Part shown: in pieces, positions 7,983 through 15,228 of the stretch
Layout of the letters: every line of letters begins with the position of its first letter
Position numbering within the stretch: position 1 is the stretch's first letter
DNA from: Solwaraspora sp. WMMD1047
GTDB lineage: Bacteria > Actinomycetota > Actinomycetes > Mycobacteriales > Micromonosporaceae
NCBI RefSeq assembly: GCF_029626155.1
Contig: NZ_JARUBL010000001.1
Span: forward strand, 3,073,501 to 3,137,500
Direction of reading: 5' to 3'
Length of the DNA stretch: 64,000 nt
The notes under the pieces: generated by a model
The model's input: only the letters and a program-made list of their open reading frames with translations
Told to the model about the DNA's origin: nothing
The model's database searches: none
Position numbers and translations under genes: made by a program

Positions 7983-8501
7983 ATGGCGACGCACGTGTTC
8001 ACGGTGGTGCTCGATCGGCAGCCCGATGACAACGAACTGGATGCCCTGTTCGCCGCAGGCTGCGATGACGCGGCGTTCGGCGCGGAGAACGGCCTCCCGA
8101 TCGCCGAGTTCGATCGCGAGGCGGAGACGATGGCCGACGCGATCGCGACCGCCGTACGCAGCCTCGACGGGGTCGGCGTGATCGCGCTCCGCGTCCTGGA
8201 TCAGGACCTGATCACGCTGGCCGATGTCGCTGAGCGGATCGGGCAGAGTCGTGAGTCGGTACGGCGGTACGCCACCGGGGATCGGGGTCCGGGTGGCTTT
8301 CCGCCGCCGGTCAACCCGGCCCGGGAGGGCACTCTCTTCTACCGGTGGAGCGAGGTGGCTCCATGGCTGAGGCACAACTTGGCGATCGACGTGCCCGACG
8401 TCGACCCGGCGTTGGTGATGGCGAACCTGGTGCTCCAGGCCAGGCAGCACCGCAGTCGGGTCGCCCACGTGACAGCATTGACCGACCTCCTCGCGGCCTG
8501 A
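7983..8501 (+). CDS. HTH DNA-binding protein paired with the HicA-like gene
   Basis: 172 residues starting after a strong GGAGGGAGG site. The N-terminal half (~1-70) is an acidic alpha/beta domain (FTVVLDRQPDDNELDALFAA) and residues ~73-130 form a MerR/excisionase-like winged helix (LITLADVAERIGQSRESVRRYATG, then FPPPVNPA and YRWSEVAPWL). The combination is recurrent beside HicA-like genes in actinomycetes. By analogy with toxin-antitoxin operons it would act as antitoxin and/or autorepressor at the symmetrical operator upstream; both roles are inferred from gene order. Confidence 0.78.
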   Translation: MATHVFTVVLDRQPDDNELDALFAAGCDDAAFGAENGLPIAEFDREAETMADAIATAVRSLDGVGVIALRVLDQDLITLADVAERIGQSRESVRRYATGDRGPGGFPPPVNPAREGTLFYRWSEVAPWLRHNLAIDVPDVDPALVMANLVLQARQHRSRVAHVTALTDLLAA

Positions 8502-8557
8502 CCCCCCGCGTGAACGCTGGCTGCGTACCCCAGGATTGGCCGGAGGGGGCGGCGGGC

Positions 8558-8798
8558 ATGGTCTGGCGGTTGCCGTCGACCGGCGAGTTCGACGGCCGAT
8601 GGGATGAGACGTTCTCGCTGCTCAGCGAGAACTTCGGCGGCCAGCAGGTGCAGTTTCAGAAGAACGACCTGGAGCGCGAGTTCCCCGGCCTGTGGGGGCC
8701 ACGAACCGCAGATCTGGGTCCTCCGGCAGGACTATCGATGGGCGCATACTCAGCTGCGACACGAGCTCTATCAGAAGTACAAGGACAGGGAACGTTGA
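8558..8798 (+). pseudogene. Small hypothetical gene with a one-base frameshift in a G run
   Basis: From ATG 8558 (GGAGGGGG upstream) the frame reads MVWRLPSTGEFDGRWDETF and onward to about 8694, then meets the G5 run at 8694-8698. Removing one G joins it to a second frame reading HEPQIWVLRQDYRWAHTQL and ending KYKDRER-stop at 8796-8798. The two halves have similar protein-like composition, and the restored ~79-residue protein ends exactly where the next gene starts (TTGA overlap). Either the gene is inactivated, or the G run is a sequencing error. No family was recognised. Confidence 0.5.
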
Positions 8799-9625
8799 AG
8801 CCAACCCGGCGACTGTCACGGCGACGCGTCCTCCCTGCCGCGCTGGGCGCAGCCGGGATCATGGCGGCCATGCTGGTGATCGCGGGATGCACCACTCCGC
8901 CCGGAGGAGACGACCCACGCGGGCAACCGAGCCCCACCGCGATGTCAACCGAGCCGGTGTTGAGCGATGACATCGCCGAGGGAGTCGCGGTCGAGGAGCG
9001 CGGCTTCGCGACCTTTCCGGTGCCGGACGGCGACGCCACGAGGCGCATCGTCGGTGCTGCGGCGGTGTTCCGGAACGTGACGGACCAACCGATGAGGATC
9101 CACGTGCGCTACCGCTTCGTGGATGAGACCGGGCGGGGATGGCGGTCGACCGAGCAGCGCGACTGGTCGGCGATCCTCGCCGCGGGCTGGGCGTATCTGC
9201 CAGCGGGCGATGCGGTCGAGCTGGGCGACATCCGCCAGGTCGACGCGGACGAGGCTGAGCGCGTCGCGCGAATCGTGCTGTACGTGGTCGGGGAGCCGAC
9301 GGCGCCGTCCGTGCTGCTGCCCGCGCGGGTCGACGAGTTGAAGCTGCGACAGGACGGGAACGACAAGTGGGACTTCGTGTCGTTCACGGTGGACAACCCC
9401 GGTTCCGAGTTCGAGGAACCCAACTACGGCATGGTGTTTCGGTCCGCCGAGGGCAACCTGGTCGGGGGATGGTTCGTCGACCGCGCCAACTGGGCCGACC
9501 TCGAAGCCGCGCTACCCGAGAGCGAAACCGATCGGTACCCACCGGCCGCGAGCCGGCACACCCTGCCGGCCTGGCTTCCTCCTGATGCCCGGCCGACCGA
9601 CGTGACGATGTATGTGTGGCCTTGA
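8795..9625 (+). CDS. Lipoprotein, about 276 aa
   Basis: The TTG at 8795 gives LKPTRRLSRRRVLPAALG followed by a hydrophobic stretch ending in the lipobox VIAGC. The twin arginines raise the possibility of Tat export. A GGACAGGGAA site lies just upstream, and the TTG overlaps the TGA of the preceding frameshifted gene, so the two were probably coupled. The exported part has a beta-rich middle (VRYRFVDETGRGWRS, WAYLPAGDAVELGDI) resembling lipoproteins with an immunoglobulin-like fold, but no family is assigned. The frame is open upstream to 8345, but that stretch is the previous genes in another frame. Confidence 0.72.
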   Translation: MKPTRRLSRRRVLPAALGAAGIMAAMLVIAGCTTPPGGDDPRGQPSPTAMSTEPVLSDDIAEGVAVEERGFATFPVPDGDATRRIVGAAAVFRNVTDQPMRIHVRYRFVDETGRGWRSTEQRDWSAILAAGWAYLPAGDAVELGDIRQVDADEAERVARIVLYVVGEPTAPSVLLPARVDELKLRQDGNDKWDFVSFTVDNPGSEFEEPNYGMVFRSAEGNLVGGWFVDRANWADLEAALPESETDRYPPAASRHTLPAWLPPDARPTDVTMYVWP

Positions 9626-9707
9626 CAGACGGGGGACGGTGCCGCCGACACCGCCTCGCCCGTCCGTTCAGGTGCCCTGGCTTCGTGGTTCCAGACCGAG
9701 CAGATGC

Positions 9708-10172
9708 CTACAGGCTGCACCAGCAGTAGAGGTGGTCACCTGCGTGGCGGGCCCGCTTGGCGAGGCCGGCGATCAGCTCGATGATCCCGCGAACCTCGCT
9801 CTTGGGCGGTGGGCCGGAGCTGGACAGCTCTTCGATCTGGCCCCACTGGGTCGACAGCTCCGGCAGTCTGCTGTCGTCGATCGAGGCGAGGGTGTCCCGG
9901 GTGGCGTCGTCGAGGCTGAGCAGCCACGGACCTTCCCCGTCGTCGCCGCTCCAGATGAGATTGTTGCCGACGAGGCCGGCGTGCCAGGGAACACCGCGGG
10001 CCAAGGCCACGAGCTGACCGAGAATGACCGTGAAATCGAGACCCTTGAGATCGACGACGTCGATGTCCCCGCCGTTGTCGGCCAAGGCGGACGGGCCGCC
10101 GACGAGATCGTCCATGAGGGCGATCGCCGCGCCGTCATCCGCAGCCCTGAAGTAGTCATAGAGAACTCCCAT
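9708..10172 (-). CDS. Hypothetical protein, about 154 aa
   Basis: Starts MGVLYDYFRAADDGAAIALMDDL and ends in an HLYCWCSL tail. It is acidic, soluble and without signal peptide. Proteins beginning MGVL-x-DYF with a similar ~150-residue layout are common in actinomycetes and have no assigned function. The ATG at 10172 is preferred to the one at 10202 because the family-like MGVLYDYF begins there. It is convergent with the lipoprotein gene, 82 bases away. Confidence 0.68.
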   Translation of the reverse strand: MGVLYDYFRAADDGAAIALMDDLVGGPSALADNGGDIDVVDLKGLDFTVILGQLVALARGVPWHAGLVGNNLIWSGDDGEGPWLLSLDDATRDTLASIDDSRLPELSTQWGQIEELSSSGPPPKSEVRGIIELIAGLAKRARHAGDHLYCWCSL

Positions 10173-10221
10173 GCCGGTCACCCCATCACAGGGGTGCGAC
10201 AACGTGGTTCGTTGACGTGGG

Positions 10222-10662
10222 TCAGCGCCGGTAGGCGGGAGGGAAGGCGGTGAGGGCGGCCCGCAGGTCGGCCGAGGGTCCGCCGTCGACCGGCGTGCCG
10301 GCCGTCAACAACCGCTGGGTGCCGCGCCAGACCGCGACCGCGTAGTCGGCCTCGGAGGTCTGACACAGCGGCCTGCCGGCGGGGGTGCTCAACCGCAGAC
10401 CGCCACGGCGGGTACGGCGGATGGCGAAACCCCAGCCGCTGGCGGCGCCGGTGAACACGTAGCTGGCGTCCGGATGCGCCAACAGGGTCACGACGCCGTC
10501 GAGGAGGTCCGTGGCGGCCGGGTACACCATCAGCAACCCTCGGGAGCCGAGCTGGCGGGAACTGTGCACCCCACCGTCCCAGCGCAGGGTGACGTGCCCC
10601 AGCTCGAACCCGGTCACCTGCTCCGGCTGATCCACGGGGGCATCGAACTCCACGACGATCAC
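10222..10662 (-). CDS. Hypothetical protein, about 146 aa
   Basis: The GTG at 10662 gives VIVVEFDAPVDQPEQVTGFELGHV; the longer frame from 10764 overlaps the divergent methyltransferase and reads as low-quality sequence. The protein has beta-strand-rich segments (VTLRWDGGVHSSRQ, SYVFTGAASGWGFAIRR) and no signal peptide or membrane segment. No family recognised. It lies 49 bases from the next minus-strand gene and may be cotranscribed with it. Confidence 0.6.
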   Translation of the reverse strand: MIVVEFDAPVDQPEQVTGFELGHVTLRWDGGVHSSRQLGSRGLLMVYPAATDLLDGVVTLLAHPDASYVFTGAASGWGFAIRRTRRGGLRLSTPAGRPLCQTSEADYAVAVWRGTQRLLTAGTPVDGGPSADLRAALTAFPPAYRR

Positions 10663-10750
10663 GCCATCATGGTCACATGCCGGGTCGACGGACTCGGCCT
10701 TCGTCGAGGGCTGAGCGCGTACCCAGAACGAACCGGAAGAGGGTGGCGGC

Positions 10751-11506
10751 ATGTTGTACGACACGATCGGGGCGACCTACACCGTGACGCGGCGGACCGA
10801 GCCGAGGATCGCGGCGCGGATCTGGGCGGCGCTCGGTGACGCGCGGACGGTGTTGAACGTCGGGGCCGGCACCGGGTCCTACGAGCCGGCCGACCGGGAC
10901 GTTGTGGCGGTGGAGCCGTCGGCGTTGATGCGGGCGCAGCGTCCGGCGGGGGCGGCGCGGTGCGTCGCCGCCACCGCGGAACGCCTGCCGTTCGCGGACC
11001 GGTCGTTCGACGCGGCGATGGCGGTCTCCACCCTGCACCACTGGCCGGACCCGGTCGCCGGGCTGCGCGAGCTGCGGCGGGTGGCCCGGCGGGTGGTGGT
11101 GCTCACGCACGACTCCAGCGCCGCCGGGTGGCACCGGCGGTTCTGGCTGACCCGCGACTACCTGCCCGAGGTCGCCGGGCTGCTGCTCGCCGGTCGGCCG
11201 TCGCTGACCGAGCTGGCCGGGGCGATCGGGGCCCGGGTGGAGCAGGTGCCGATCCCGTGGGACTGCGCCGACGGGCTCTTCGAGGCGTACTGGCGCCGGC
11301 CCGAGGCGTACCTTGACGATCAGGTACGCCAGGGCGTGTCGGTGTGGGCCAAGGTCGGGCCGGCGGTCGAGCGGCGGGCGGTGGGCCGGCTCCGGGACGA
11401 CCTCGCCTCGGGCCGCTGGGCCGACCGCAACCGCGACCTGGTCGACCTCGACGCGGCCGAGCTCGGCCTGCGCCTGCTCGTGGCAGGTCCACCCGACGGA
11501 CGGTAA
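10751..11506 (+). CDS. Class I SAM-dependent methyltransferase (type 11)
   Basis: 251 residues with the SAM-binding glycine-rich loop VLNVGAGTGSYEP (~37-49), acidic residue VAVEPS (~58) and the post-II signature LPFADRSFDAAMAVSTLHHW (~78-97), typical of small-molecule methyltransferases of the Methyltransf_11 group. A GAAGAGGG site precedes the ATG. No neighbouring pathway gene identifies the substrate. The first 14 codons have shadow coding on the opposite strand only. Confidence 0.85.
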   Translation: MLYDTIGATYTVTRRTEPRIAARIWAALGDARTVLNVGAGTGSYEPADRDVVAVEPSALMRAQRPAGAARCVAATAERLPFADRSFDAAMAVSTLHHWPDPVAGLRELRRVARRVVVLTHDSSAAGWHRRFWLTRDYLPEVAGLLLAGRPSLTELAGAIGARVEQVPIPWDCADGLFEAYWRRPEAYLDDQVRQGVSVWAKVGPAVERRAVGRLRDDLASGRWADRNRDLVDLDAAELGLRLLVAGPPDGR

Positions 11507-11630
11507 CAACCGGCCCGCTCAGGTCGGGACCTTGGTCCCGGGTCTCTCGGGTGTTCCGCCCCGGGTGCCGGCGCCGCCTCGCGGGAGAAGCTGATCCCGT
11601 CAAAGAGAGCAGCGAGTCGCGGAGGCGGCA

Positions 11631-12224
11631 ATGACCACCAAGCAGATCACCAAGCGTTCCATCGAACGGCCCCTGGAGCAGGCTGAACTGCCGGGCGCCA
11701 TGCTGACCACCACCGCCGCCCGGATCATGGCCGTGCTGCGGATCTCCACCGGGTTCGTCTTCCTGTGGGCGTTCCTCGACAAGACCTTCGGGTTCGGGTT
11801 CGCCACCCCGGCCGAGCGGGCCTGGGTCAACGGCGGCTCGCCGACCAAGGGCTTCCTCTCCTCGGTCGAGGTCGGCCCGCTGCAGGGCTTCTTCCACTCG
11901 ATCGCCGGCACCTGGTGGGCCAACACCCTGTTCATGGTCGGCCTGGCCGCCATCGGCGTCGCCCTGATCGCCGGGGTCGGCCTGCGGATCGCCGCCGGCT
12001 CGGGTGCGCTGATGATGGTCTTCATGTGGCTGGCCGAGTTCCCACTCGACCGCTTCACCGCCAGCGGCGAGCCCGCCGGCTCGACCAACCCGCTCATCGA
12101 CTACCACATCGTGTACGCGATCGTCCTGGTCGCCCTCGCCGCCGCGTACGCCGGCCACACCTGGGGCCTCGGCCGCCTCTGGGCCAAGCTCCCCTTCGTC
12201 CAGAAGAACCGCTGGCTGATCTGA
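11631..12224 (+). CDS. DoxX-family integral membrane protein
   Basis: 197 residues with about four hydrophobic segments: ~30-50 (ISTGFVFLWAFLDKTFGFG), ~95-115 (ANTLFMVGLAAIGVALIAGV), ~120-135 and ~155-172. The R-ISTGFVFLWAFLDK entry and the WLAEFPLDRF segment fit the DoxX/DoxD-like family, members of which act in membrane redox or thiosulfate:quinone chemistry; here the role is unknown. The ATG has a GGAGG site 8-12 bases upstream (11617-11621). A strong hairpin follows 19 bases after the stop, so it is probably a single-gene unit. Confidence 0.82.
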   Translation: MTTKQITKRSIERPLEQAELPGAMLTTTAARIMAVLRISTGFVFLWAFLDKTFGFGFATPAERAWVNGGSPTKGFLSSVEVGPLQGFFHSIAGTWWANTLFMVGLAAIGVALIAGVGLRIAAGSGALMMVFMWLAEFPLDRFTASGEPAGSTNPLIDYHIVYAIVLVALAAAYAGHTWGLGRLWAKLPFVQKNRWLI

Positions 12225-12243
12225 ACCGCCCTGCCCCCGATCC

Positions 12244-12284
12244 CGGTGTGCCCGGACCGCCTCCCCCGCGGTCCGGGCACACCG
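12244..12284 (+). terminator. Hairpin terminator after the DoxX gene
   Basis: A perfect 17-bp stem (12244-12260 with 12268-12284) and a seven-base C-rich loop. No U tract follows, as is usual in high-GC actinomycetes. Confidence 0.7.
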
Positions 12285-12373
12285 GCGTCGGCCCACGGGT
12301 CACCCGCATCGCCGCCATCGCGGCGAGAGCCCTACGCTACGTCGCGACGCCGCCATCCGAGGAGCCGCTGGCC

Positions 12374-12823
12374 GTGCGAAAAGGAACCTTCCGGTACGAC
12401 ATCAGGGCGCGCTGCGAGATCGGGGACGCGGTCGCGCTGCTGGCCGACATACCGAGGCTGACCTCCCGGCACCCGCTCGCCATCCGGGTCGCCGAACTCG
12501 AACCCGGACCCGGCACCATCCGCAGCGTGGCCGTCACCTCCCGGCTGCGGCTCGGTCCGCTGGGATTCCTCATCACCTACCGGGCCGACGTCGTCAAGGT
12601 CACGGCCGACGAGGTGGTCACGGTCGCCCGCCAGAAGCCGGCGACCACCCTCACCAATCACGCCCGGTTCCGCTCCGAGGGTGACGGGACGACCCACATC
12701 GACGTACGGATCGACTACGAGTCGCCCACGCTGCTGTTTCCGTACGGGTTCGGCAAGGCCCGGCAGGTCCACCGTGAACTCGCCCACGGCATCAAGGAAA
12801 TCCTCGAACAACCGGCGGCATAG
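12374..12823 (+). CDS. SRPBCC/START-fold protein, 149 aa
   Basis: VRKGTFRYDIRARCEIGDAV begins a polyketide-cyclase/START-like (helix-grip) fold of typical length. The strands include FLITYRADVVKVTADEVVTVAR and TTHIDVRIDYESPTLLF, and the last helix reads ARQVHRELAHGIKEIL. Such proteins bind hydrophobic ligands in a deep pocket. The GTG at 12374 has GAGGAG nine bases upstream; the frame is open much further upstream only because it runs through the DoxX gene. Ligand unknown. Confidence 0.75.
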   Translation: MRKGTFRYDIRARCEIGDAVALLADIPRLTSRHPLAIRVAELEPGPGTIRSVAVTSRLRLGPLGFLITYRADVVKVTADEVVTVARQKPATTLTNHARFRSEGDGTTHIDVRIDYESPTLLFPYGFGKARQVHRELAHGIKEILEQPAA

Positions 12824-12869
12824 CAGGGTGGATTGCCACCCCGGCCCCCGGCGGCGCGGGCGTTGCGTT

Positions 12870-12902
12870 CCGGGCGGCGGCGATCACCACGCCACCGCCC
12901 GG
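12870..12902. terminator. Hairpin between convergent genes
   Basis: A 13-base stem with one mismatch (12870-12882 with 12890-12902) and a seven-base loop, placed between the convergent SRPBCC and secreted-protein genes. It probably stops transcription from both sides. Confidence 0.55.
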
Positions 12903-12918
12903 GACGCTCACCCGGCCA

Positions 12919-13365
12919 TCAGGCCGAGCATCCCCAGCGCTCCTGGGCCTTGATGATGATCGGGACACGCTGCGTCTCGACCCCGTCGGAGGCCGTCAGG
13001 TACCACCGGTACTCGCCGTAGTCGAGCGCCGGCAGGGTCAGCGCGAAGAGCCAGAGCGGGCTCGTGCCGCTGCTCGACCCGGGCGGAAGCGGCGGGTACG
13101 ACAGGGTGCTGGTGCCCGCCGGCAACTCCTCGGCGCCGACCTGCATCGGCGTCGACCACTCTCCCTCGATGCTGAACCAGAAGTAGGTGAAGAGGGGGGA
13201 GTTCGCCTCGATGCAGGCGCGCTGCCCGAAGTCCACCAACTCCCAGGTCGGAGCCGGGGTGGTGGGGCCGACCGCGGCGGCCGGTGAGCTGATTGTCAGC
13301 GCCAGCGCGACCGCGCTGACCAGGCCGAGGGCCATTCGGAGGATACGAGGGGTCGATCGCGACAT
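12919..13365 (-). CDS. Small secreted protein A (tandem paralogue)
   Basis: 148 residues with a Sec signal peptide: MSRSTPRILRMALGLVSAVALALTI followed by a cleavage region SSPAAA-V. The mature part (~118 aa) has two cysteines (RACIEAN and the terminal WGCSA) and beta-rich sequence such as FTYFWFSIEGEWSTPMQVG. It is the paralogue of the gene at 13508-13966, with about 60% identity in the mature region and an identical signal peptide. The ATG at 13365 is set by a perfect AAGGAGG eight bases upstream. No family recognised; a small extracellular beta-sandwich is plausible. Confidence 0.75.
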   Translation of the reverse strand: MSRSTPRILRMALGLVSAVALALTISSPAAAVGPTTPAPTWELVDFGQRACIEANSPLFTYFWFSIEGEWSTPMQVGAEELPAGTSTLSYPPLPPGSSSGTSPLWLFALTLPALDYGEYRWYLTASDGVETQRVPIIIKAQERWGCSA

Positions 13366-13374
13366 TGGGCCTCC
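13288..13374 (-). repeat. 87-bp repeat, copy 1 (ribosome site and signal peptide)
   Basis: Identical base for base to 13889-13975. It covers the GGAGG site and codons 1 to about 26 of the secreted protein. Confidence 0.9.
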
Positions 13375-13507
13375 TTGGTAGATCGGTGGGTAAGGTGACG
13401 GGAACTCAGCAGCTCCCACGCTCTGCGAAGTGATCCGGGCTGAGCTGGCTCAGCACGGTCGATTGCCGACCCGCCCCCGGTAGCGCACGGCAACGGGTCC
13501 CGGGCGG

Positions 13508-13966
13508 CTACCAGACCGGGCACCCCCAGCGCTCCTGCGCCCTGATGGTGATCGGGACCCGCTGCGTCACCACCCCGTCCGAGGCGGTCATGTACCACAC
13601 GTGATCGCCGAAATCGAGCGCCGGCAGGTTCATCGTGACCAGGGTGAGCGGGCTCCCGCCCTCGCTCGACCCGGGCGGGATCGGCGGGTGCGGCAGGCTG
13701 AGGGTGGTCGTGCCGGGCGGCAGATCCTCGGCACCGACCTCGAGCGGGGTCGACCACGTCCCCCGCACGCTGAACCAGAAGTAGGTGAACTGGGGCTGGT
13801 TGGCGGCCAGGCAGGCGCGCTGCGGGAAGTCGATCAATTCCCAGGTCGGAGCGGGTGTGGCAGGGCCGGCGGTGGCGGCGGCCGGCGGGCTGATTGTCAG
13901 CGCCAGCGCGACCGCGCTGACCAGGCCGAGGGCCATTCGGAGGATACGAGGGGTCGATCGCGACAT
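13508..13966 (-). CDS. Small secreted protein B (tandem paralogue)
   Basis: 152 residues. The signal peptide is identical to the downstream paralogue in its first 26 residues, then PPAAATAG. The mature protein keeps the same order of elements: TPAPTWEL, RAC, FTYFWFS, a proline-rich loop (PHPPIPPGSSEGGS), LPALDFGDHVWYMTASDGV, QRVPI and the final RWGCPVW. It follows the same GGAGG site. The two genes are tandem on the minus strand, 142 bases apart, and homology also extends past their stops, which indicates a duplication of a ~600-bp unit. Secreted; function unknown. Confidence 0.75.
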   Translation of the reverse strand: MSRSTPRILRMALGLVSAVALALTISPPAAATAGPATPAPTWELIDFPQRACLAANQPQFTYFWFSVRGTWSTPLEVGAEDLPPGTTTLSLPHPPIPPGSSEGGSPLTLVTMNLPALDFGDHVWYMTASDGVVTQRVPITIRAQERWGCPVW

Positions 13967-13975
13967 TGGGCCTCC
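13889..13975 (-). repeat. 87-bp repeat, copy 2
   Basis: Identical to 13288-13374, including synonymous positions, although the adjoining mature-protein DNA has diverged. Confidence 0.9.
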
Positions 13976-14096
13976 CCAGTGGATCGGTGGGTGAGCGGCT
14001 GTCGGTTGCGGCGGCCGTCGCCTACCGCGCCGCTTGCTGAGGAAGTCTGACGAAGAAATGTCAGAGGAAACTCAGTAGCGTCCGCAATCGTCCGGA

Positions 14097-14795
14097 TCAG
14101 CGCCCCGGTGGGAGGTCGTCGGCGCCCACCCGGGCGGCGACCCAGCCCAGCTCCAGCGGCCAGTCCGCGACCGGCCCGGGGCGTCCGCCCTCGACAGCCA
14201 GCGCCGCTCCACGCCGTACCCCGCCCTTCCAGCCGCGATGGCGATGCACGTACCGTGCCACGAAGCCCGGCACGAGGTCCGTACGCCCGACGCTGGCCAG
14301 CCATTCCACGATCGCGGCCGGCGACGCGGTCCAGTCGGCCGCCCGCGATCCGGTCACCCGGTCGGGATCGGTGGCCTCCTCGAACCACGGCAGCGCGTAT
14401 TGCCGGATCAGCGCCAGCCAGGCCGTCAACTGGCCCGGTCGGGCGGACGGGCTGCGCAGATCCAGCTCGCCCCGGGCGTGGTTGTCACCGCAGGCGTAGC
14501 CGAGATAGTGCCCGCAGATGTGGTCGTCGTCGCGGGTGACCCGGTCCGGGTTGGCCCGGCGCCAGCGACGCAGCGCCGGGTCGGACAGGGCGAGCGTGGT
14601 GAGCACCCGGATCGGGCCGCCCGACCGGTTGCGCGAACTCGGCTCCAGGATGATCTCCTGCCGGAGGGTCCCGACGCTGCGACGCAGGGTGAGCTGCCGC
14701 GGCAACCACTCGAAGCCCGCGTCGCGCAGGTGTTCGCCGGCCCACTCGCCGGCCGCGCGGACCACGTCCCGGGGGGTCGCCGAATCCGATGTCAC
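14097..14795 (-). CDS. Hypothetical DUF4304-like protein, 232 aa
   Basis: The GTG at 14795 (GAGGGAAGGGA upstream) gives VTSDSATPRDVVRAAGEWAG. The N-terminal ~110 residues (LRDAGFEWLPRQLTLRRSV, LRQEIILEPSSRNRSG, VLTTLALSDPALRRWRRANPD) have the look of DUF4304-type uncharacterised proteins. The C-terminal half contains TAWLALIRQYALPWFEEATDP and VEWLASVGRTDLVPGFVARY. It is soluble with no signal peptide. The longer frame from 14999 runs into the divergent gene and is rejected. Only 31 bases separate the two divergent starts. Confidence 0.7.
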   Translation of the reverse strand: MTSDSATPRDVVRAAGEWAGEHLRDAGFEWLPRQLTLRRSVGTLRQEIILEPSSRNRSGGPIRVLTTLALSDPALRRWRRANPDRVTRDDDHICGHYLGYACGDNHARGELDLRSPSARPGQLTAWLALIRQYALPWFEEATDPDRVTGSRAADWTASPAAIVEWLASVGRTDLVPGFVARYVHRHRGWKGGVRRGAALAVEGGRPGPVADWPLELGWVAARVGADDLPPGR

Positions 14796-14826
14796 GTCGT
14801 CCCTTCCCTCGTGGCACCCTGACCAG

Positions 14827-15135
14827 GTGATCGTCACCTTCGACGCCGAACTGTGGCTCTGGTCCGCCCGCCGCGACGAGAGCTGGACCTTCGTCACCCT
14901 GCCGGCCGACGCGTCCGAGGAGATCCGCGAGCAGGCCGCCGCCCGCGGCCCGCGCCGCGGATTCGGCTCCGTCCGGGTGCGGGCCACCATCGGCGCCACC
15001 TCCTGGTCAACGTCGATCTTCCCCGACAGCGCCCAGGGTAGCTACGTCCTGCCGGTCAAACGCGCCGTCCGCAACGCCGAAGCCCTCGAAGCCGGCGACC
15101 CGACCACCGTCACCGTCGAACTGGCCGACCCCTGA
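14827..15135 (+). CDS. DUF1905-domain protein, 102 aa
   Basis: A complete DUF1905 domain: TFDAELWLWSARRDESWTFVTLPADASEEI, GFGSVRVRATIGATSW and SIFPDSAQGSYVLPVKRAVRNAE. The family adopts a small beta-barrel, often found next to a YdeI-like extension, which is missing here. The GTG at 14827 follows CACCCT by six bases, so it may be leaderless. It is divergent from the DUF4304-like gene. Cellular role unknown. Confidence 0.82.
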   Translation: MIVTFDAELWLWSARRDESWTFVTLPADASEEIREQAAARGPRRGFGSVRVRATIGATSWSTSIFPDSAQGSYVLPVKRAVRNAEALEAGDPTTVTVELADP

Positions 15136-15215
15136 GCCGGTACGGGGGCCGGCTACCCCGACAGGGGTAACCAGAGCGACCCCGCTGGAGGGACGCCGGC
15201 CGACCGGCCCCGCCG

Positions 15216-15221
15216 TAGCGT
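15216..15221 (+). promoter_or_regulatory. -10 box for the hydrolase/two-component operon
   Basis: TAGCGT ends seven bases before the ATG at 15229, so transcription probably starts on or next to the start codon. No convincing -35 box. Confidence 0.45.
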
Positions 15222-15228
15222 GCCGGCC

